In this document: positions 9,849 through 19,491 of the stretch, piece by piece
Layout of the letters: the number at the start of each line of letters is the position of its first letter
Numbering within the stretch: position 1 is the first letter of the stretch
Source of the DNA: Chitinophaga sp. sic0106
GTDB lineage: Bacteria; Bacteroidota; Bacteroidia; Chitinophagales; Chitinophagaceae
Length of the DNA: 64,000 bases
Assembly: GCF_019219075.1 (NCBI RefSeq)
Contig: NZ_JAHUWJ010000005.1
Span: forward strand, 1-64,000
Direction of reading: 5' to 3'
Translations under genes and position numbers: made by a program
The notes under the pieces: generated by a model
Seen by the model: the letters and a program-made list of their open reading frames with translations, nothing else
Database searches by the model: none
Told to the model about the DNA's origin: nothing

Positions 9849-10652
9849 TTATCCTTTCGTTGCCCTGATCGAATACAACATCGGTATCTTCCCTTCCATT
9901 CCCTTTATCTGAAACTCGCCCGGCTTTATCTCCACAGTATTATTAAAGCAGTTATAGGGAGATGTTAGGTGCTCATGGAAAAAATCCAGCGTTAATCCGG
10001 CATCCAGCAAGGCACTGATGATCTCCGACAGGCTGTGATTCCAGCCATATTCAGCGTCATGCAGGTCGGCATTCCTGTCGGCGTACGTCCCGCTCAGTTC
10101 TTCCATTATGGGCTCACCCGTATTAAAATAGGAATACTTGACAAAGGAAAAGTTATCATCGAACATCCATACTACCGGATGGAAATCCACCATGTAAAAA
10201 ACGCCGCCCGGCTTCAGTCTTTCCTTTATCACATTCGCCCATTTTTGCAGATCCGGCAGCCAGCCGATGGTGCCGTAGGAGGTAAACACGATATCAAATT
10301 GTTCGGAGATATGCTCATTGGCATCATATACGTTGGCGCATACAAAGCGTGCATTTGCCTGTAGGGTAGCGGCCAGCTCAGTAGCTGCGGTGATGGCGGC
10401 ATCGGAGAGGTCCAGCCCGGTAGAGGTGGCGCCCATGCGTGCGAAGGAGATGGTGTCCATTCCGAAATGGCATTGCAGGTGTAGCAGCGATTTACCATTT
10501 ACATCCGGCATTTCCGCCAGCTCTATTGGATTGAGGGAGGTGGCGCCAGCCTTGAATGCATCGAGGTTGTAAAACGCAGAGGCAACATGCACTGCCGTTT
10601 TATTATTCCATAATTTTTTATTGGCGGAGAAGTAGTGGTCGTAATTTTTCAT
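9849..10652 (-). CDS. Class I SAM-dependent methyltransferase
   Basis: A 267-residue soluble methyltransferase. The SAM-binding signature is seen as SLLHLQCHFGMDTISFARMGA (motif I, about residues 54-74), followed by the acidic residue after strand 2 (TGLDLSD), and FDIVFTSYGTIGWL (motif IV). A later LKPGGVFYMVDFHP is typical of the family. It probably methylates a small molecule, but the substrate cannot be told from the sequence. It converges with locus 1 and diverges from the alcohol dehydrogenase gene. Confidence 0.87.
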   Translation of the reverse strand: MKNYDHYFSANKKLWNNKTAVHVASAFYNLDAFKAGATSLNPIELAEMPDVNGKSLLHLQCHFGMDTISFARMGATSTGLDLSDAAITAATELAATLQANARFVCANVYDANEHISEQFDIVFTSYGTIGWLPDLQKWANVIKERLKPGGVFYMVDFHPVVWMFDDNFSFVKYSYFNTGEPIMEELSGTYADRNADLHDAEYGWNHSLSEIISALLDAGLTLDFFHEHLTSPYNCFNNTVEIKPGEFQIKGMEGKIPMLYSIRATKG

Positions 10653-10694
10653 CTTCGTGTAGTGGGTAACGTTAGTACGTGATGGTTGTTTGTT

Positions 10695-10708
10695 CCAGGA
10701 ATTCCTGG
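10695..10708. promoter_or_regulatory. 14-bp perfect palindrome, possible operator
   Basis: CCAGGAATTCCTGG is a perfect palindrome in the 224-base divergent intergenic region between the methyltransferase (10652) and the alcohol dehydrogenase (10877). Its location suits a regulator site, but there is no linked regulator gene and the site occurs once, so this is weak. Confidence 0.25.
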
Positions 10709-10843
10709 TGCTGCCGGTTGCTAAGGTACGAAATAGGTAGTTACAGCCCTACATTTGCCTGTGGATAAGAAACGCAAAACAGGAAAGTCGGATTTGTATA
10801 AAAATAAGTCCGATTTAATCTATAGCCCGCCTGCCCCTCCGCT

Positions 10844-10851
10844 TACCTTTG
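10844..10851 (+). promoter_or_regulatory. Putative -7 promoter element (TACCTTTG)
   Basis: It matches the Bacteroidota -7 consensus TAnnTTTG and lies 25 bases before the ATG of the alcohol dehydrogenase gene. I see no clear -33 element at the usual distance. Confidence 0.4.
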
Positions 10852-10876
10852 CCTGATACAGTCAAATTCAGCTTAC

Positions 10877-11893
10877 ATGCAAACACTTGTATGTTCTACT
10901 CCCGGCAGCTTTGCCTGGGAAAACAGGGAAAAGCCTGTTTCTAAAAAAGGACACGCGATTATTCGTATAAAACGTATAGGCATCTGCGGTACCGACCTGC
11001 ATGCATTTCAGGGTACGCAGCCCTTCTTCAGCTATCCACGGGTATTGGGGCATGAGTTGTCGGGTATTTTGGAAGAGGTAGACCCTGCCACCGGCTTTAC
11101 CCCCGGAGAGGCGGTCACCTTCATCCCATATCTGAACTGCGGCACCTGCATTGCCTGCCGGCGGGGAAAGCCTAATTGCTGCGCCAAAATAAATGTTTGC
11201 GGCGTGCACATAGATGGTGGCATGACGGAGTATTTCCAGGTGCCCGACTATGCCCTCATTCACGGGCAGGGGCTGGGATTTGATAGTCTGGCCCTGGTGG
11301 AACCGCTGGCAATCGGTGCTCATGGCGTGCGCCGGGCAGCGGTGGAAAAAGAGGAGTTTGTGCTGGTGATCGGCGCGGGACCTATCGGCCTCGGTACCAT
11401 GGAGCTGGCAAGGATTGCAGGGGCGCAGGTGATAGCGATGGACATCAGCGAAAGCCGGCTGCAGTTTTGCCGCGAGCAGCTGGGTATACAACATACCATT
11501 GTGGCTGGTAAACCGGATTCAGTACAGCAGTTAGCGGATATTACCGGGGGAGATATGGCCACCGTGGTGATCGATGCCACGGGCAATCTCCGTGCTATCA
11601 ATGAAGGCATTCAATACCTGTCGCACGGTGGACGGTATGTGCTTATCGGCCTCCAGAAAGAAGCCTTTAGCTTCTCTCATCCTGAATTTCATAAACGCGA
11701 GTCCACCCTGATGAGTAGTCGTAACGCTACCCGGGAGGATTTCGATCTGGTGATCAGCAGCATCCGCCAGGGACTCATCAAGCCGGAAACCTATATCACC
11801 CACCGCGCCTCCTTTAACCAGGTGTCTGCGGAATTTGAAAGCTGGCTAAATCCCGCCACAGGCGTTATTAAGGCCATGATTGAAGTGGACTAA
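10877..11893 (+). CDS. Zinc-dependent medium-chain alcohol dehydrogenase family protein
   Basis: A 338-residue NAD(P)-dependent dehydrogenase of the zinc MDR superfamily. The catalytic zinc site is seen as RIGICGTDLHAFQG (Cys near residue 37) and LGHELSG (His-Glu near 58-59). The structural-zinc loop has four cysteines (CGTCIACRRGKPNCC, about 90-104). The Rossmann motif is VLVIGAGPIGLG (about 163-174). The pattern is like sorbitol, threonine or galactonate dehydrogenases, that is, oxidation of a secondary alcohol of a sugar or amino acid, but the exact substrate is unclear. It appears monocistronic, with its own -7 element and a hairpin after the stop. Confidence 0.88.
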   Translation: MQTLVCSTPGSFAWENREKPVSKKGHAIIRIKRIGICGTDLHAFQGTQPFFSYPRVLGHELSGILEEVDPATGFTPGEAVTFIPYLNCGTCIACRRGKPNCCAKINVCGVHIDGGMTEYFQVPDYALIHGQGLGFDSLALVEPLAIGAHGVRRAAVEKEEFVLVIGAGPIGLGTMELARIAGAQVIAMDISESRLQFCREQLGIQHTIVAGKPDSVQQLADITGGDMATVVIDATGNLRAINEGIQYLSHGGRYVLIGLQKEAFSFSHPEFHKRESTLMSSRNATREDFDLVISSIRQGLIKPETYITHRASFNQVSAEFESWLNPATGVIKAMIEVD

Positions 11894-11902
11894 TATACCA
11901 GC

Positions 11903-11937
11903 GGCGCCAATGTTAACTCATTGCTATCATTGGCGCC
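11903..11937 (+). terminator. Hairpin terminator after alcohol dehydrogenase gene
   Basis: GGCGCCAATG (11903-11912) pairs with CATTGGCGCC (11928-11937), followed by a T-rich stretch (ACTTGTTCTTTCTTTTCC). It separates the dehydrogenase from the sigma gene of locus 2. Confidence 0.65.
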
Positions 11938-11965
11938 ACTTGTTCTTTCTTTTCCTGCCGCCAGT

Positions 11966-11973
11966 TATTTTTG
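11966..11973 (+). promoter_or_regulatory. Putative -7 promoter element (TATTTTTG) for sigma gene 2
   Basis: An exact TAnnTTTG match 15 bases before the ATG at 11989. It argues against the earlier in-frame TTG at 11971, which would overlap the promoter. Confidence 0.45.
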
Positions 11974-11988
11974 CCCGGTCTGGTCTAT

Positions 11989-12540
11989 ATGTCTGCTACC
12001 ATAGATATACCATTGGATCGCTTAAAGGAAGGCGATTTTAAAGTGTTTGAAATGATTTTCAACACTTACTGGGAAGAGCTGTTTATCTACGCCGCAAGGG
12101 TCATGGAAAGTCAGGAAGATGCACAGGATATTGTGCAGGACCTTTTCACCAGCATCTGGGAGCGCCGGGAGTCGCTCAGCCTGGAAACAGAACTGCGTTA
12201 TTACCTCTTCAGCGCTACCCGCAAACTAATCCTCCGCCGCTTTCGCAACGAGGGTCTCAAAGAAAAGCACCTTTCCAAATTTATTGAATACAGCGACTTA
12301 AGAACTACCCTATTACAGATTAAGGTAGAAGACAAAGACCTCCTGCAACATTTTCATCGTGACCTTCACCAGCTACCTGAAAAAGAACGGCAGGTATTTG
12401 AATGGTACCATTTCGAAGAGCTTAGCATCCGTGAAATAGCCCACCGCAGCGGCACCGCCGAGCAAACGGTGCGCAATCAACTCAATAATGCCTATCGCAA
12501 AGCACGTCCGTTGCTCCATAAACTTCTCTTTTTCGTATAG
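11989..12540 (+). CDS. ECF RNA polymerase sigma factor (locus 2)
   Basis: A 183-residue ECF sigma factor when started at ATG 11989 (MSATIDIPLDRL). Region 2 is at about 15-80 (FEMIFNTYWEELFIYAARVM, DAQDIVQDLFTSIWERRE). Region 4 is at about 120-175 (LPEKERQVFEWYHFEELSIREIAHRSGTAEQTVRNQLNNAYRKAR). It heads the second sigma-FecR-SusC-SusD series, and FecR follows after 82 bases. It should be held by that FecR and released when the locus-2 transporter is engaged. The three sigma factors in the window differ clearly in sequence, so they are distinct pathways rather than recent copies. Confidence 0.92.
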   Translation: MSATIDIPLDRLKEGDFKVFEMIFNTYWEELFIYAARVMESQEDAQDIVQDLFTSIWERRESLSLETELRYYLFSATRKLILRRFRNEGLKEKHLSKFIEYSDLRTTLLQIKVEDKDLLQHFHRDLHQLPEKERQVFEWYHFEELSIREIAHRSGTAEQTVRNQLNNAYRKARPLLHKLLFFV

Positions 12541-12622
12541 CCATATTACCAAAATGTTAACTCGTATTTCCCGATAGTTAAAAACTACCGTTGGTGGAAC
12601 CTTATCTAAAACACACCCGATT

Positions 12623-13555
12623 TTGGAGCAACCGAGCCACAAATATCCGTTCGATCATATACCGGAAGAGCAGCTGGAGCAATGGCTGGATCACCTGGCC
12701 ACCACCACGCCGTTTCCAGGCGAAATGCCGGCCGGAAAGGCCAGAGAGCAGCTGCGCCGTCAACTGCTGCAACAGGTAAAACAAAACATAGGCCATGCCG
12801 CACCGAAGGTAACGCGCATGTATACACGTTGGGCGGCTGCTGCGGCAGTAACCCTGTTGCTCGGAGCAAGCACCTGGCTGCTCCTGCACCAAACACCTCC
12901 GCCAACAAAGTTTGTAACGCTCTCCACAAAAAATGGAGAAAGGAAAGTGGTCACGTTGCCAGACAACAGTACCATCTACCTGGGACCTGATGTAACACTG
13001 GCCTACGCAGAAAACTTTTCCCGCCAGCGGGAAATTAAACTCCTGCGGGGAGAAGTCTTTTTTGATGTGCAACAGGATAATCAGCATCCTTTCCGGGTAT
13101 ACGTAGATAGTTTGCAGGTGGATGTATTGGGCACATCGTTTAATATCAAGGCCTACGCCCGCCACCAGGAAATGACCATTGGCGTAAGCACCGGGAAAAT
13201 CCGCGTCAGCAAGGCCGCACGGGTGTTAGCCACGCTCACACCATCACTGCAGATGCAGATCAGTAGAAAAAATTATCATTATATCACCACAGCGCTGCCG
13301 GGCATCGATATGGAAGCGCTCCGCAGTAACCGTATCAGCTTTGAAAATATGCCGCTGACGGATGTACTGACGATGCTCGAAGCCTACTATCCGGTACAGT
13401 TCAAGCTCCAAAACAATCCGGAGCTGCGGGTAAGCGGATCATTCAACAGGCAGCTTTCCATACAACAGGTGGTAAGCGTGCTGCAACAACTGACCGGTAA
13501 GAAAGTAATATTTACGCAACAACAACCAGGTACCTATATCGTACAATCATCCTGA
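12623..13555 (+). CDS. FecR-family anti-sigma factor (locus 2), TTG start
   Basis: A 310-residue membrane-anchored anti-sigma factor. The N-terminal cytoplasmic part is about residues 1-68, the TM helix is at about 70-88 (RWAAAAAVTLLLGASTWLLL), the FecR domain is at about 95-200 (TLPDNSTIYLGPDVTLAY, LLRGEVFFDVQQDNQHPF, VLGTSFNIKAY), and a C-terminal DUF4974 domain follows (SFENMPLTDVLTMLEAYYPV). The reading frame has no ATG before the well-conserved N-terminal region: the likely start is TTG at 12623 (MEQPSHKYPF), and the next ATG would cut into the sigma-binding part. A weak start may keep the anti-sigma level low relative to the sigma factor. SusC follows after 26 bases. Confidence 0.9.
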   Translation: MEQPSHKYPFDHIPEEQLEQWLDHLATTTPFPGEMPAGKAREQLRRQLLQQVKQNIGHAAPKVTRMYTRWAAAAAVTLLLGASTWLLLHQTPPPTKFVTLSTKNGERKVVTLPDNSTIYLGPDVTLAYAENFSRQREIKLLRGEVFFDVQQDNQHPFRVYVDSLQVDVLGTSFNIKAYARHQEMTIGVSTGKIRVSKAARVLATLTPSLQMQISRKNYHYITTALPGIDMEALRSNRISFENMPLTDVLTMLEAYYPVQFKLQNNPELRVSGSFNRQLSIQQVVSVLQQLTGKKVIFTQQQPGTYIVQSS

Positions 13556-13581
13556 ACATATAAAACTTAACCAGGCCTAAT

Positions 13582-16500
13582 ATGACTGTAATTTTAAACA
13601 GCCCTCGCACAAAGCTGCTTTGTGCCGGAGCCCTCTATGCCCTTATGTTTTTCGGCACCGCCCGGCATGCAGCAGCACAGCAACGCATTGTTGTACAGGA
13701 ACTGCATGTAAAGGAAGGCAGCCTCTCCGCGGCCTTGCAGCAGTTACGCAAGCAAGCCGGTATCGACATCGTTTATGAAGCTGCCGCCATGGACCTGATC
13801 AAAGTACAGCCGCTGGACTTCAAACGGCAGACGGTGGAAACCTTGCTGCGACAACTATTACGCGGCACCGGGTACCAGTACTTCTTCAATGAAGGGGTGG
13901 TAGTGGTCAGAAAAGAAAAGCCGCTGACCAGCATCTCCGGAGTAGTCACAGAAGGCGCTACCGGCGCACCGCTGCCAGGTGTAAACATCCAGGTGAAAGG
14001 TACTGCCAATGGTACCGTATCAAATGTAAAAGGGAGCTTCTCCCTCAATGCCGACCCGTCCGAAGATACCCTGCTGCTGAGCTTTATCGGTTATAAAACA
14101 GAAAGGATTGCACTGGCAGGTCGTACAGCCGTGAACGTTAAACTGGAAATGAATTCCAGTACGCTCAACAGCGTGGTGGTGGTAGGCTATGGGCAAACCA
14201 CCAAAGGCGACCTCACCGGCGCTATCTCCCATGTAACGGCAGAAAATTTCAACAGCGGCGTGCTTACCTCACCGGAGCAATTGCTGCAAGGTAAAGTGCC
14301 GGGGCTCAACATCACCCGCAGCGGCGATCCCAGCGCTACACCTACCGTGATCCTTCGTGGGCCGTCCACCTTCCGCAGCGGCGAAGCACAGCAACCGTTT
14401 TATGTGATCGATGGAGTACCAGGTGCTTCCATACAACTGATAGCTCCTGCGGATATCGTATCCATGGATGTGTTGAAAGATGCTGCCTCCACGGCTATCT
14501 ATGGCGCACGCGCCGCCAACGGTGTGATCATGATCACCACCCGCCACGCCAAGCCTGGTCAGAGCTGGATCAACTACAACGGCTATGGCGCCGTGGAAAA
14601 TGTATCCAACAGCATCCGCATGCTCACAGCGGACGAACTGCGTAAATACCTGAAAGATAACGGTAACACCCTCAATCCCTCCGATGAAAACAACGCCAAC
14701 ACCGACTGGCAGAAAGAAGTCACCAGACAGGGGATTTCCCATAATCATAATATCTCTTTCGGCGGTGGTAACGAAAAAACGGTGTTCGATGGAAGCGTGA
14801 ACTACCTGCAGAACCATGGCATCATGAAAGGCTCAGATATGGAACGGCTCAATGTGCGTGCTAACCTGGAACAACGCGCCTTCAACGATCGCCTTAAACT
14901 GAACCTGGCCATCAGCAACAGTATCACCACGGAAAATAAAATTCCGGAGCTGGTGTTTCTCAACATGCTTACCTACCTGCCCACCACCAGCATCTATAAT
15001 GCGGATGGCAGCTTCAAGGAAGACTGGTCGCGCACCCGTAACTACCTGAACCCGGTATCACTCGTGGTGAACAACAGCGATAAAACCAAAACCAAAACCA
15101 TGCTCGGCACCGCCCGCGCTGAGCTGAAACTGCTGGAAGGACTCACCTATACCCTCAACCTATCCCTGCAGGATGAACAGATCAACCGCGATATTTATAA
15201 TGGTCGCGCCTCCGGCCTGGCACAGGGACTCAATGGCCGCGCCATCCGCAGCGCCTTTGGTAATACCCGTAGTCTCCTCGAAACCTATTTCAACTACGGT
15301 GCACGCTTTGGTCAGCACGACCTGAAATTACTCGCCGGTTACTCCTGGCAGGAAGACCGCCGCGGCGACGGCTTCCAGACCTCCAACCAGGGCTTTGTTT
15401 CTGATGCATCTCTGGGTAACAACCTGAGCTACGGCAGCGCTCCGGCAGGCTACATCCCTGACTACGGTAAAACCCGCATCTCTACCTTAAGATTTATATC
15501 TTTCTATGGCAGGGCTAATTATGCTTACAAGGACAAATACCTCTTCCAGGCCTCCCTCCGCCAGGACGGCTCCTCCGCCTTTGGCGTAAACAACCGCTGG
15601 GCGCTGTTTCCGGCCATCTCCGGTGCATGGAAAATTACCAATGAGCCCTTCCTGAAAAGTACGGGCTGGCTGGATGAACTGAAACTGCGTGCAGGCTATG
15701 GCGTTACCGGTAACTCCCTCGGCTTCGACCCGCTCATTGCCGTAATGCGCTATGACCTGCAAGGGAAGTTTTATTACAATGGTAATATCCTCAGCAGCAT
15801 CGCGCCTATTCAAAATGATAACCCTGATCTGAAGTGGGAGAGTACCGCGATGACGAACATCGGGGTGGATATGACTATCCTGAAAGGTAGACTGGGATTT
15901 GCTTTGGATGTGTATAATAAAATGACTTCCGACCTGATCTACAACTACAATGTGGCCAGCACCATGATCGTGAATACGCTGACTGCCAACGTAGGGAAAA
16001 TGCAGAACAGGGGTATTGAATTTCAGGTAAATGCAACGCCTGTACGAAAAGGAAGATTCGCCTGGAACACCAGCGCCAACGTGGCACATAACAAAAACGA
16101 AATCGTGACCCTCTCCAACGATATGTTCTCTGTGAAATACATTGAAACAGCCGACCTTGGCGGGCGCGGACAGAGTGGGAACTATTCACAGCGACTCCTG
16201 GAAGGCATGCCCCTGGGTACTTTCTATACCATGCGCTACGCCGGAAAAGATAAGGATGGTTTATCGCAGTTTTATAAACCTGACGGTACCCTTACACGCG
16301 AATATAACAGCAGCTACCTGGTGCAAACCGGTAACGCACAGCCAAAGCTGCTGTATGGCTGGAGCAATAGCTTTACTTATGGCAACTTTGATCTGAACTT
16401 CTTCCTCCGCGGGGCATATGGTAGCCAAATCCTGAATGCCACCCTGGCTAATCTCAACGTGCCATATGGTTCTACCGCTACCAACCTGCCGTATTTTTCA

Positions 16501-16791
16501 CTGACGGAATCCGCCAAAGATGACCGGGCTTACCTGCTCAGTGATCGGTATATCGAAAGTGGTTCCTACCTGCGGCTGGACAATGCTACCTTTGGCTACA
16601 CCCTGCCACTGCACAGCAATTACCTGAAGAAACTGCGTGTATACGTATCCGGTAATAACCTGTTTGTGATCACCAATTACCGCGGCGTAGATCCGGAAAT
16701 CAGTATGGGCGGGCTTACCCCGGGTATCGATAACAATAATTTCTATCCTAAAACCCGCTCTTTCCTGCTGGGGCTGAATGCATCTTTCTAA
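13582..16791 (+). CDS. SusC/RagA-family TonB-dependent transducer (locus 2)
   Basis: A 1069-residue outer-membrane transporter. Parts in order: signal peptide (about 1-33, ending AAAQQ), STN domain (about 40-112, EGSLSAALQQLRKQAGIDIVYEA), carboxypeptidase-regulatory-like domain (about 114-195), a TonB-box-like stretch before VVVGYGQTTKGDLTGAIS, the plug with PTVILRGPSTFRSG and VLKDAASTAIYGARAANGVIMI, then the barrel ending in SF. With its STN domain it can signal to the FecR upstream. It is co-transcribed with susD. No hydrolase lies in the locus, so the imported substrate is unknown. Confidence 0.94.
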   Translation: MTVILNSPRTKLLCAGALYALMFFGTARHAAAQQRIVVQELHVKEGSLSAALQQLRKQAGIDIVYEAAAMDLIKVQPLDFKRQTVETLLRQLLRGTGYQYFFNEGVVVVRKEKPLTSISGVVTEGATGAPLPGVNIQVKGTANGTVSNVKGSFSLNADPSEDTLLLSFIGYKTERIALAGRTAVNVKLEMNSSTLNSVVVVGYGQTTKGDLTGAISHVTAENFNSGVLTSPEQLLQGKVPGLNITRSGDPSATPTVILRGPSTFRSGEAQQPFYVIDGVPGASIQLIAPADIVSMDVLKDAASTAIYGARAANGVIMITTRHAKPGQSWINYNGYGAVENVSNSIRMLTADELRKYLKDNGNTLNPSDENNANTDWQKEVTRQGISHNHNISFGGGNEKTVFDGSVNYLQNHGIMKGSDMERLNVRANLEQRAFNDRLKLNLAISNSITTENKIPELVFLNMLTYLPTTSIYNADGSFKEDWSRTRNYLNPVSLVVNNSDKTKTKTMLGTARAELKLLEGLTYTLNLSLQDEQINRDIYNGRASGLAQGLNGRAIRSAFGNTRSLLETYFNYGARFGQHDLKLLAGYSWQEDRRGDGFQTSNQGFVSDASLGNNLSYGSAPAGYIPDYGKTRISTLRFISFYGRANYAYKDKYLFQASLRQDGSSAFGVNNRWALFPAISGAWKITNEPFLKSTGWLDELKLRAGYGVTGNSLGFDPLIAVMRYDLQGKFYYNGNILSSIAPIQNDNPDLKWESTAMTNIGVDMTILKGRLGFALDVYNKMTSDLIYNYNVASTMIVNTLTANVGKMQNRGIEFQVNATPVRKGRFAWNTSANVAHNKNEIVTLSNDMFSVKYIETADLGGRGQSGNYSQRLLEGMPLGTFYTMRYAGKDKDGLSQFYKPDGTLTREYNSSYLVQTGNAQPKLLYGWSNSFTYGNFDLNFFLRGAYGSQILNATLANLNVPYGSTATNLPYFSLTESAKDDRAYLLSDRYIESGSYLRLDNATFGYTLPLHSNYLKKLRVYVSGNNLFVITNYRGVDPEISMGGLTPGIDNNNFYPKTRSFLLGLNASF

Positions 16792-16813
16792 TAACTGCTA
16801 ACACCGATCAAGT

Positions 16814-18406
16814 ATGAAAAAACTGTTTTTATATAGCGCTTTCATCGGAGCCACTGCCTTCACGGCCTGCACCAAGCTGGATGTGAAAGTGGAGTCTGAA
16901 TATGTAAAAGAAAATTTCCCGACTACCCCTGACGGCTTTGTGGCTGTAGCCGGACCTATATATTCCATGCTGGCAACCGGCTATGCTATTGACTACTGGC
17001 GTTTGCAGGAGTTGTCCACCGACGAGGCCATTATACCCGCCCGCGATGGTAACTATGACGATGGGGGGCAATACCGTTTCCTTCACCTGCACACCTATAC
17101 GAAAGATCATCCTACTGTCAGGAGTGTATGGCAATGGGGTTATGGCGGCATCAATGCCTGTAACCGCGTGTACAAAGTATTTCAGGATGCACCGAATAGC
17201 GACAGTAAACCTGCTGCTATGGCGGAAATACGTGCCATGCGTGCCCTGTACTACTTTTTCATGATGGATCTGTACGGCAACATACCGCTGATGGATAAGT
17301 TCAATACCGCAGAATTGCCCAGGCAGGCTTCCCGCGCGGAGATCTTCGCTTTCATTGAGAAAGAGCTGAAAGAAGTGTTGCCATTACTTACCGCTACCAC
17401 CGGGCAGCTGACCTATTCCCGGCCTACCAAATGGCTGGCTTTTGCTATTCTCCAAAAGATGTACCTCAATGCGGAAGTTTATATCAGCAAAAGCATGTAT
17501 AATGAGTCTGTGGCTATGGCCGACAGTATCATGGCCGGAAAAAAGTATAGTCTCGCCAGTGATTACATGACCCTTTTTGCGCCTGATAATGGTCCGCAGA
17601 TCACCGAAACCATTTTCGCCATTCCTTACGATGCCAATGTGATCGAAGGGTGCCAGTTTGCCCGCTTCGGCCTCCATACCGGCTTGCAGTCGAAGTATCA
17701 GCTGCCATTCCGCCCGAGTATTGCCATGAGTACCATCTCTTCTTTCTACCAGAAATTTAACCTGCCAAACGATATACGTAATAACACCTGGCTGGCAGGT
17801 AAACAGTTTAATTTCGACGGAACACCTATCTACATCACCACCACCAACAAAGGGCTGGATGATACTTACAACGGGGCTGATCCGGGTGCTACCATCAAAT
17901 GGCAACTGGAATTTTCGCCTGAGCTGCCACTGAAAAAAGTGGAAACCATGGATGTAGGTAACGACGAGCTGGGCAAAGCCCGCGGCGTGCGTAGCATCAA
18001 ATACTATCCTGATAAAAACACCCATCCCAGCACCCGCAACTCTAATAACGATGTGCCGGTATTCCGCCTGGCGGATGTGATGATGATGAAAGCAGAAGCT
18101 ATACTCCGTGGTGCCACCGCTACGGCTGTTGCCGGTGAAATTCAAACGGCGGATGTATTGGTCAATAAAATCCGTACCCGTGTAAAAGCTCCTGTGGTAA
18201 CCAATGTTACACTGGATGAGTTGCTGGAAGAGCGTGCGAGGGAATTTGCCTGGGAAGCCTGGCGCCGCAATGATATGATCCGTTTTGGAAAGTATGAGGG
18301 TGCCTGGGGCTTTAAAACAAATGCCGAAACTTTCCGGAGGATTTATCCGATTCCGGCTACGGAAATTACGCTGAATGGCAATCTGACGCAGAATACCGGG
18401 TACTAG
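16814..18406 (+). CDS. SusD/RagB-family surface lipoprotein (locus 2)
   Basis: A 530-residue lipoprotein with lipobox FTAC (cysteine at residue 19). The SusD-like N-terminal region includes AEIRAMRALYYFFMMDLYGNIPL (about 136-158). The C-terminal RagB/SusD part contains FRLADVMMMKAEAILRG and ELLEERAREFAWEAWRRNDMIRFG. It is the partner of the preceding SusC, 22 bases away. A twin hairpin follows the stop codon. Confidence 0.94.
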   Translation: MKKLFLYSAFIGATAFTACTKLDVKVESEYVKENFPTTPDGFVAVAGPIYSMLATGYAIDYWRLQELSTDEAIIPARDGNYDDGGQYRFLHLHTYTKDHPTVRSVWQWGYGGINACNRVYKVFQDAPNSDSKPAAMAEIRAMRALYYFFMMDLYGNIPLMDKFNTAELPRQASRAEIFAFIEKELKEVLPLLTATTGQLTYSRPTKWLAFAILQKMYLNAEVYISKSMYNESVAMADSIMAGKKYSLASDYMTLFAPDNGPQITETIFAIPYDANVIEGCQFARFGLHTGLQSKYQLPFRPSIAMSTISSFYQKFNLPNDIRNNTWLAGKQFNFDGTPIYITTTNKGLDDTYNGADPGATIKWQLEFSPELPLKKVETMDVGNDELGKARGVRSIKYYPDKNTHPSTRNSNNDVPVFRLADVMMMKAEAILRGATATAVAGEIQTADVLVNKIRTRVKAPVVTNVTLDELLEERAREFAWEAWRRNDMIRFGKYEGAWGFKTNAETFRRIYPIPATEITLNGNLTQNTGY

Positions 18407-18410
18407 ATAT

Positions 18411-18487
18411 TTTCGGATTTAAAGGGTTGTCAACGGCAACCCTTTAAATCCGAAATCGCGTCTGCCGCAGGCGGATGCGATTTCGGA
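18411..18487 (+). terminator. Two overlapping hairpins after susD (locus 2)
   Basis: Hairpin 1 pairs 18411-18429 with 18437-18455 (19 bp). Hairpin 2 pairs 18449-18466 with 18470-18487 (18 bp with two G-T type mismatches). They share TCCGAAA at 18449-18455, so both cannot form fully at once. Neither is followed by a T-run on the plus strand. A twin of similar design is found at 37037-37115. Confidence 0.6.
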
Positions 18488-18502
18488 CAAATAAATCTAC
18501 TT

Positions 18503-19474
18503 ATGAGAAAAATAGTCATACTACTCTTACTCATCAGCACTCACTTGCACGCACAAACGAAAAAATACCAGTCTGAATATGCCAAAGGCTATCGCGGTGG
18601 TTTTATCAGGGAGCAGGTTAGTCGTGACAACGCCCTGGAATTCGCCGTCATCGGTGACTTTGGCAGAGGAGGGGAATATTTTCAGAAAGATGTAGCAGCT
18701 ACGTTGGCACAGGCGGTTACCGGCATTAATGCTGCTTTTATTGTAGCCACCGGTGATAATATCTATCCCGATGGCGTGGCCAGCCCCCAGGACCCGCTCT
18801 GGCGGATGTCTTTCGAGGATGTGTTTTATCAGTATCCGCTGCACCGGGCATGGTATGCGGTGTTGGGCAATCACGATTATCATGGCAATGCGCAGGCGCA
18901 GGTGGATTATTCCAGGGTGAGTCAGCGCTGGCATATGCCTGCCCGTTATTATGCGTTCAAACGAAAAATTGCGGGAGGGGATGAGGTCTTGTTTGTTTTC
19001 CTTGATACGAATACCCTCGACCCGGAGGCCTATACATCTCCCTATGCTAAAGAACTACTGGCACAGGATAGCACCATGCAAATCAGGTGGCTGGAAAAAA
19101 CACTGCAGGACTCCGCGCGCTGGAAAATTGTGGTGGGCCATCATCCTTGTTATACAGCCGGCAACAGGGCATTGAATACCCCGCATATCAGGAATTCGCT
19201 GGAGCCGCTGCTGGAAAAATATAAGGTGGATATGTATATCAGTGGCCATGAGCATCATTTACAGTACCTGCATCCGCAGGGAAAGTACACCCGTCATTTT
19301 ATTTCCGGAGCGGGGTCGGAGGCCAATGAACAGCTGCAACCGCGGGGTGCGTATGATTTTTTTGCACCCATTCAGGGTTTTATGACTTTTTCTGTGACGG
19401 CTGATAATGTGAGTGTGCAGGCGATCAGCAGGAAAGGGGAGGTTTTGAAAACCTTGAATTTTAATAAGCAGTAG
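18503..19474 (+). CDS. Secreted metallophosphoesterase (purple-acid-phosphatase-like)
   Basis: A 323-residue calcineurin-like phosphoesterase with signal peptide MRKIVILLLLISTHLHAQ. All the metal-site motifs are present: GDFGRGG (about 51-57), ATGDNIYPDG (about 82-91), LGNHDYHG (about 121-128), VVGHHPCY (about 210-217) and SGHEHHLQY (about 250-258). The pattern and length resemble tartrate-resistant acid phosphatase (type 5) relatives, so it likely hydrolyses phosphomonoesters in the periplasm or outside the cell. It follows locus 2 but is separated by the twin hairpin, so co-regulation is uncertain. Confidence 0.88.
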   Translation: MRKIVILLLLISTHLHAQTKKYQSEYAKGYRGGFIREQVSRDNALEFAVIGDFGRGGEYFQKDVAATLAQAVTGINAAFIVATGDNIYPDGVASPQDPLWRMSFEDVFYQYPLHRAWYAVLGNHDYHGNAQAQVDYSRVSQRWHMPARYYAFKRKIAGGDEVLFVFLDTNTLDPEAYTSPYAKELLAQDSTMQIRWLEKTLQDSARWKIVVGHHPCYTAGNRALNTPHIRNSLEPLLEKYKVDMYISGHEHHLQYLHPQGKYTRHFISGAGSEANEQLQPRGAYDFFAPIQGFMTFSVTADNVSVQAISRKGEVLKTLNFNKQ

Positions 19475-19491
19475 TAAAATGCTTATCGTGG

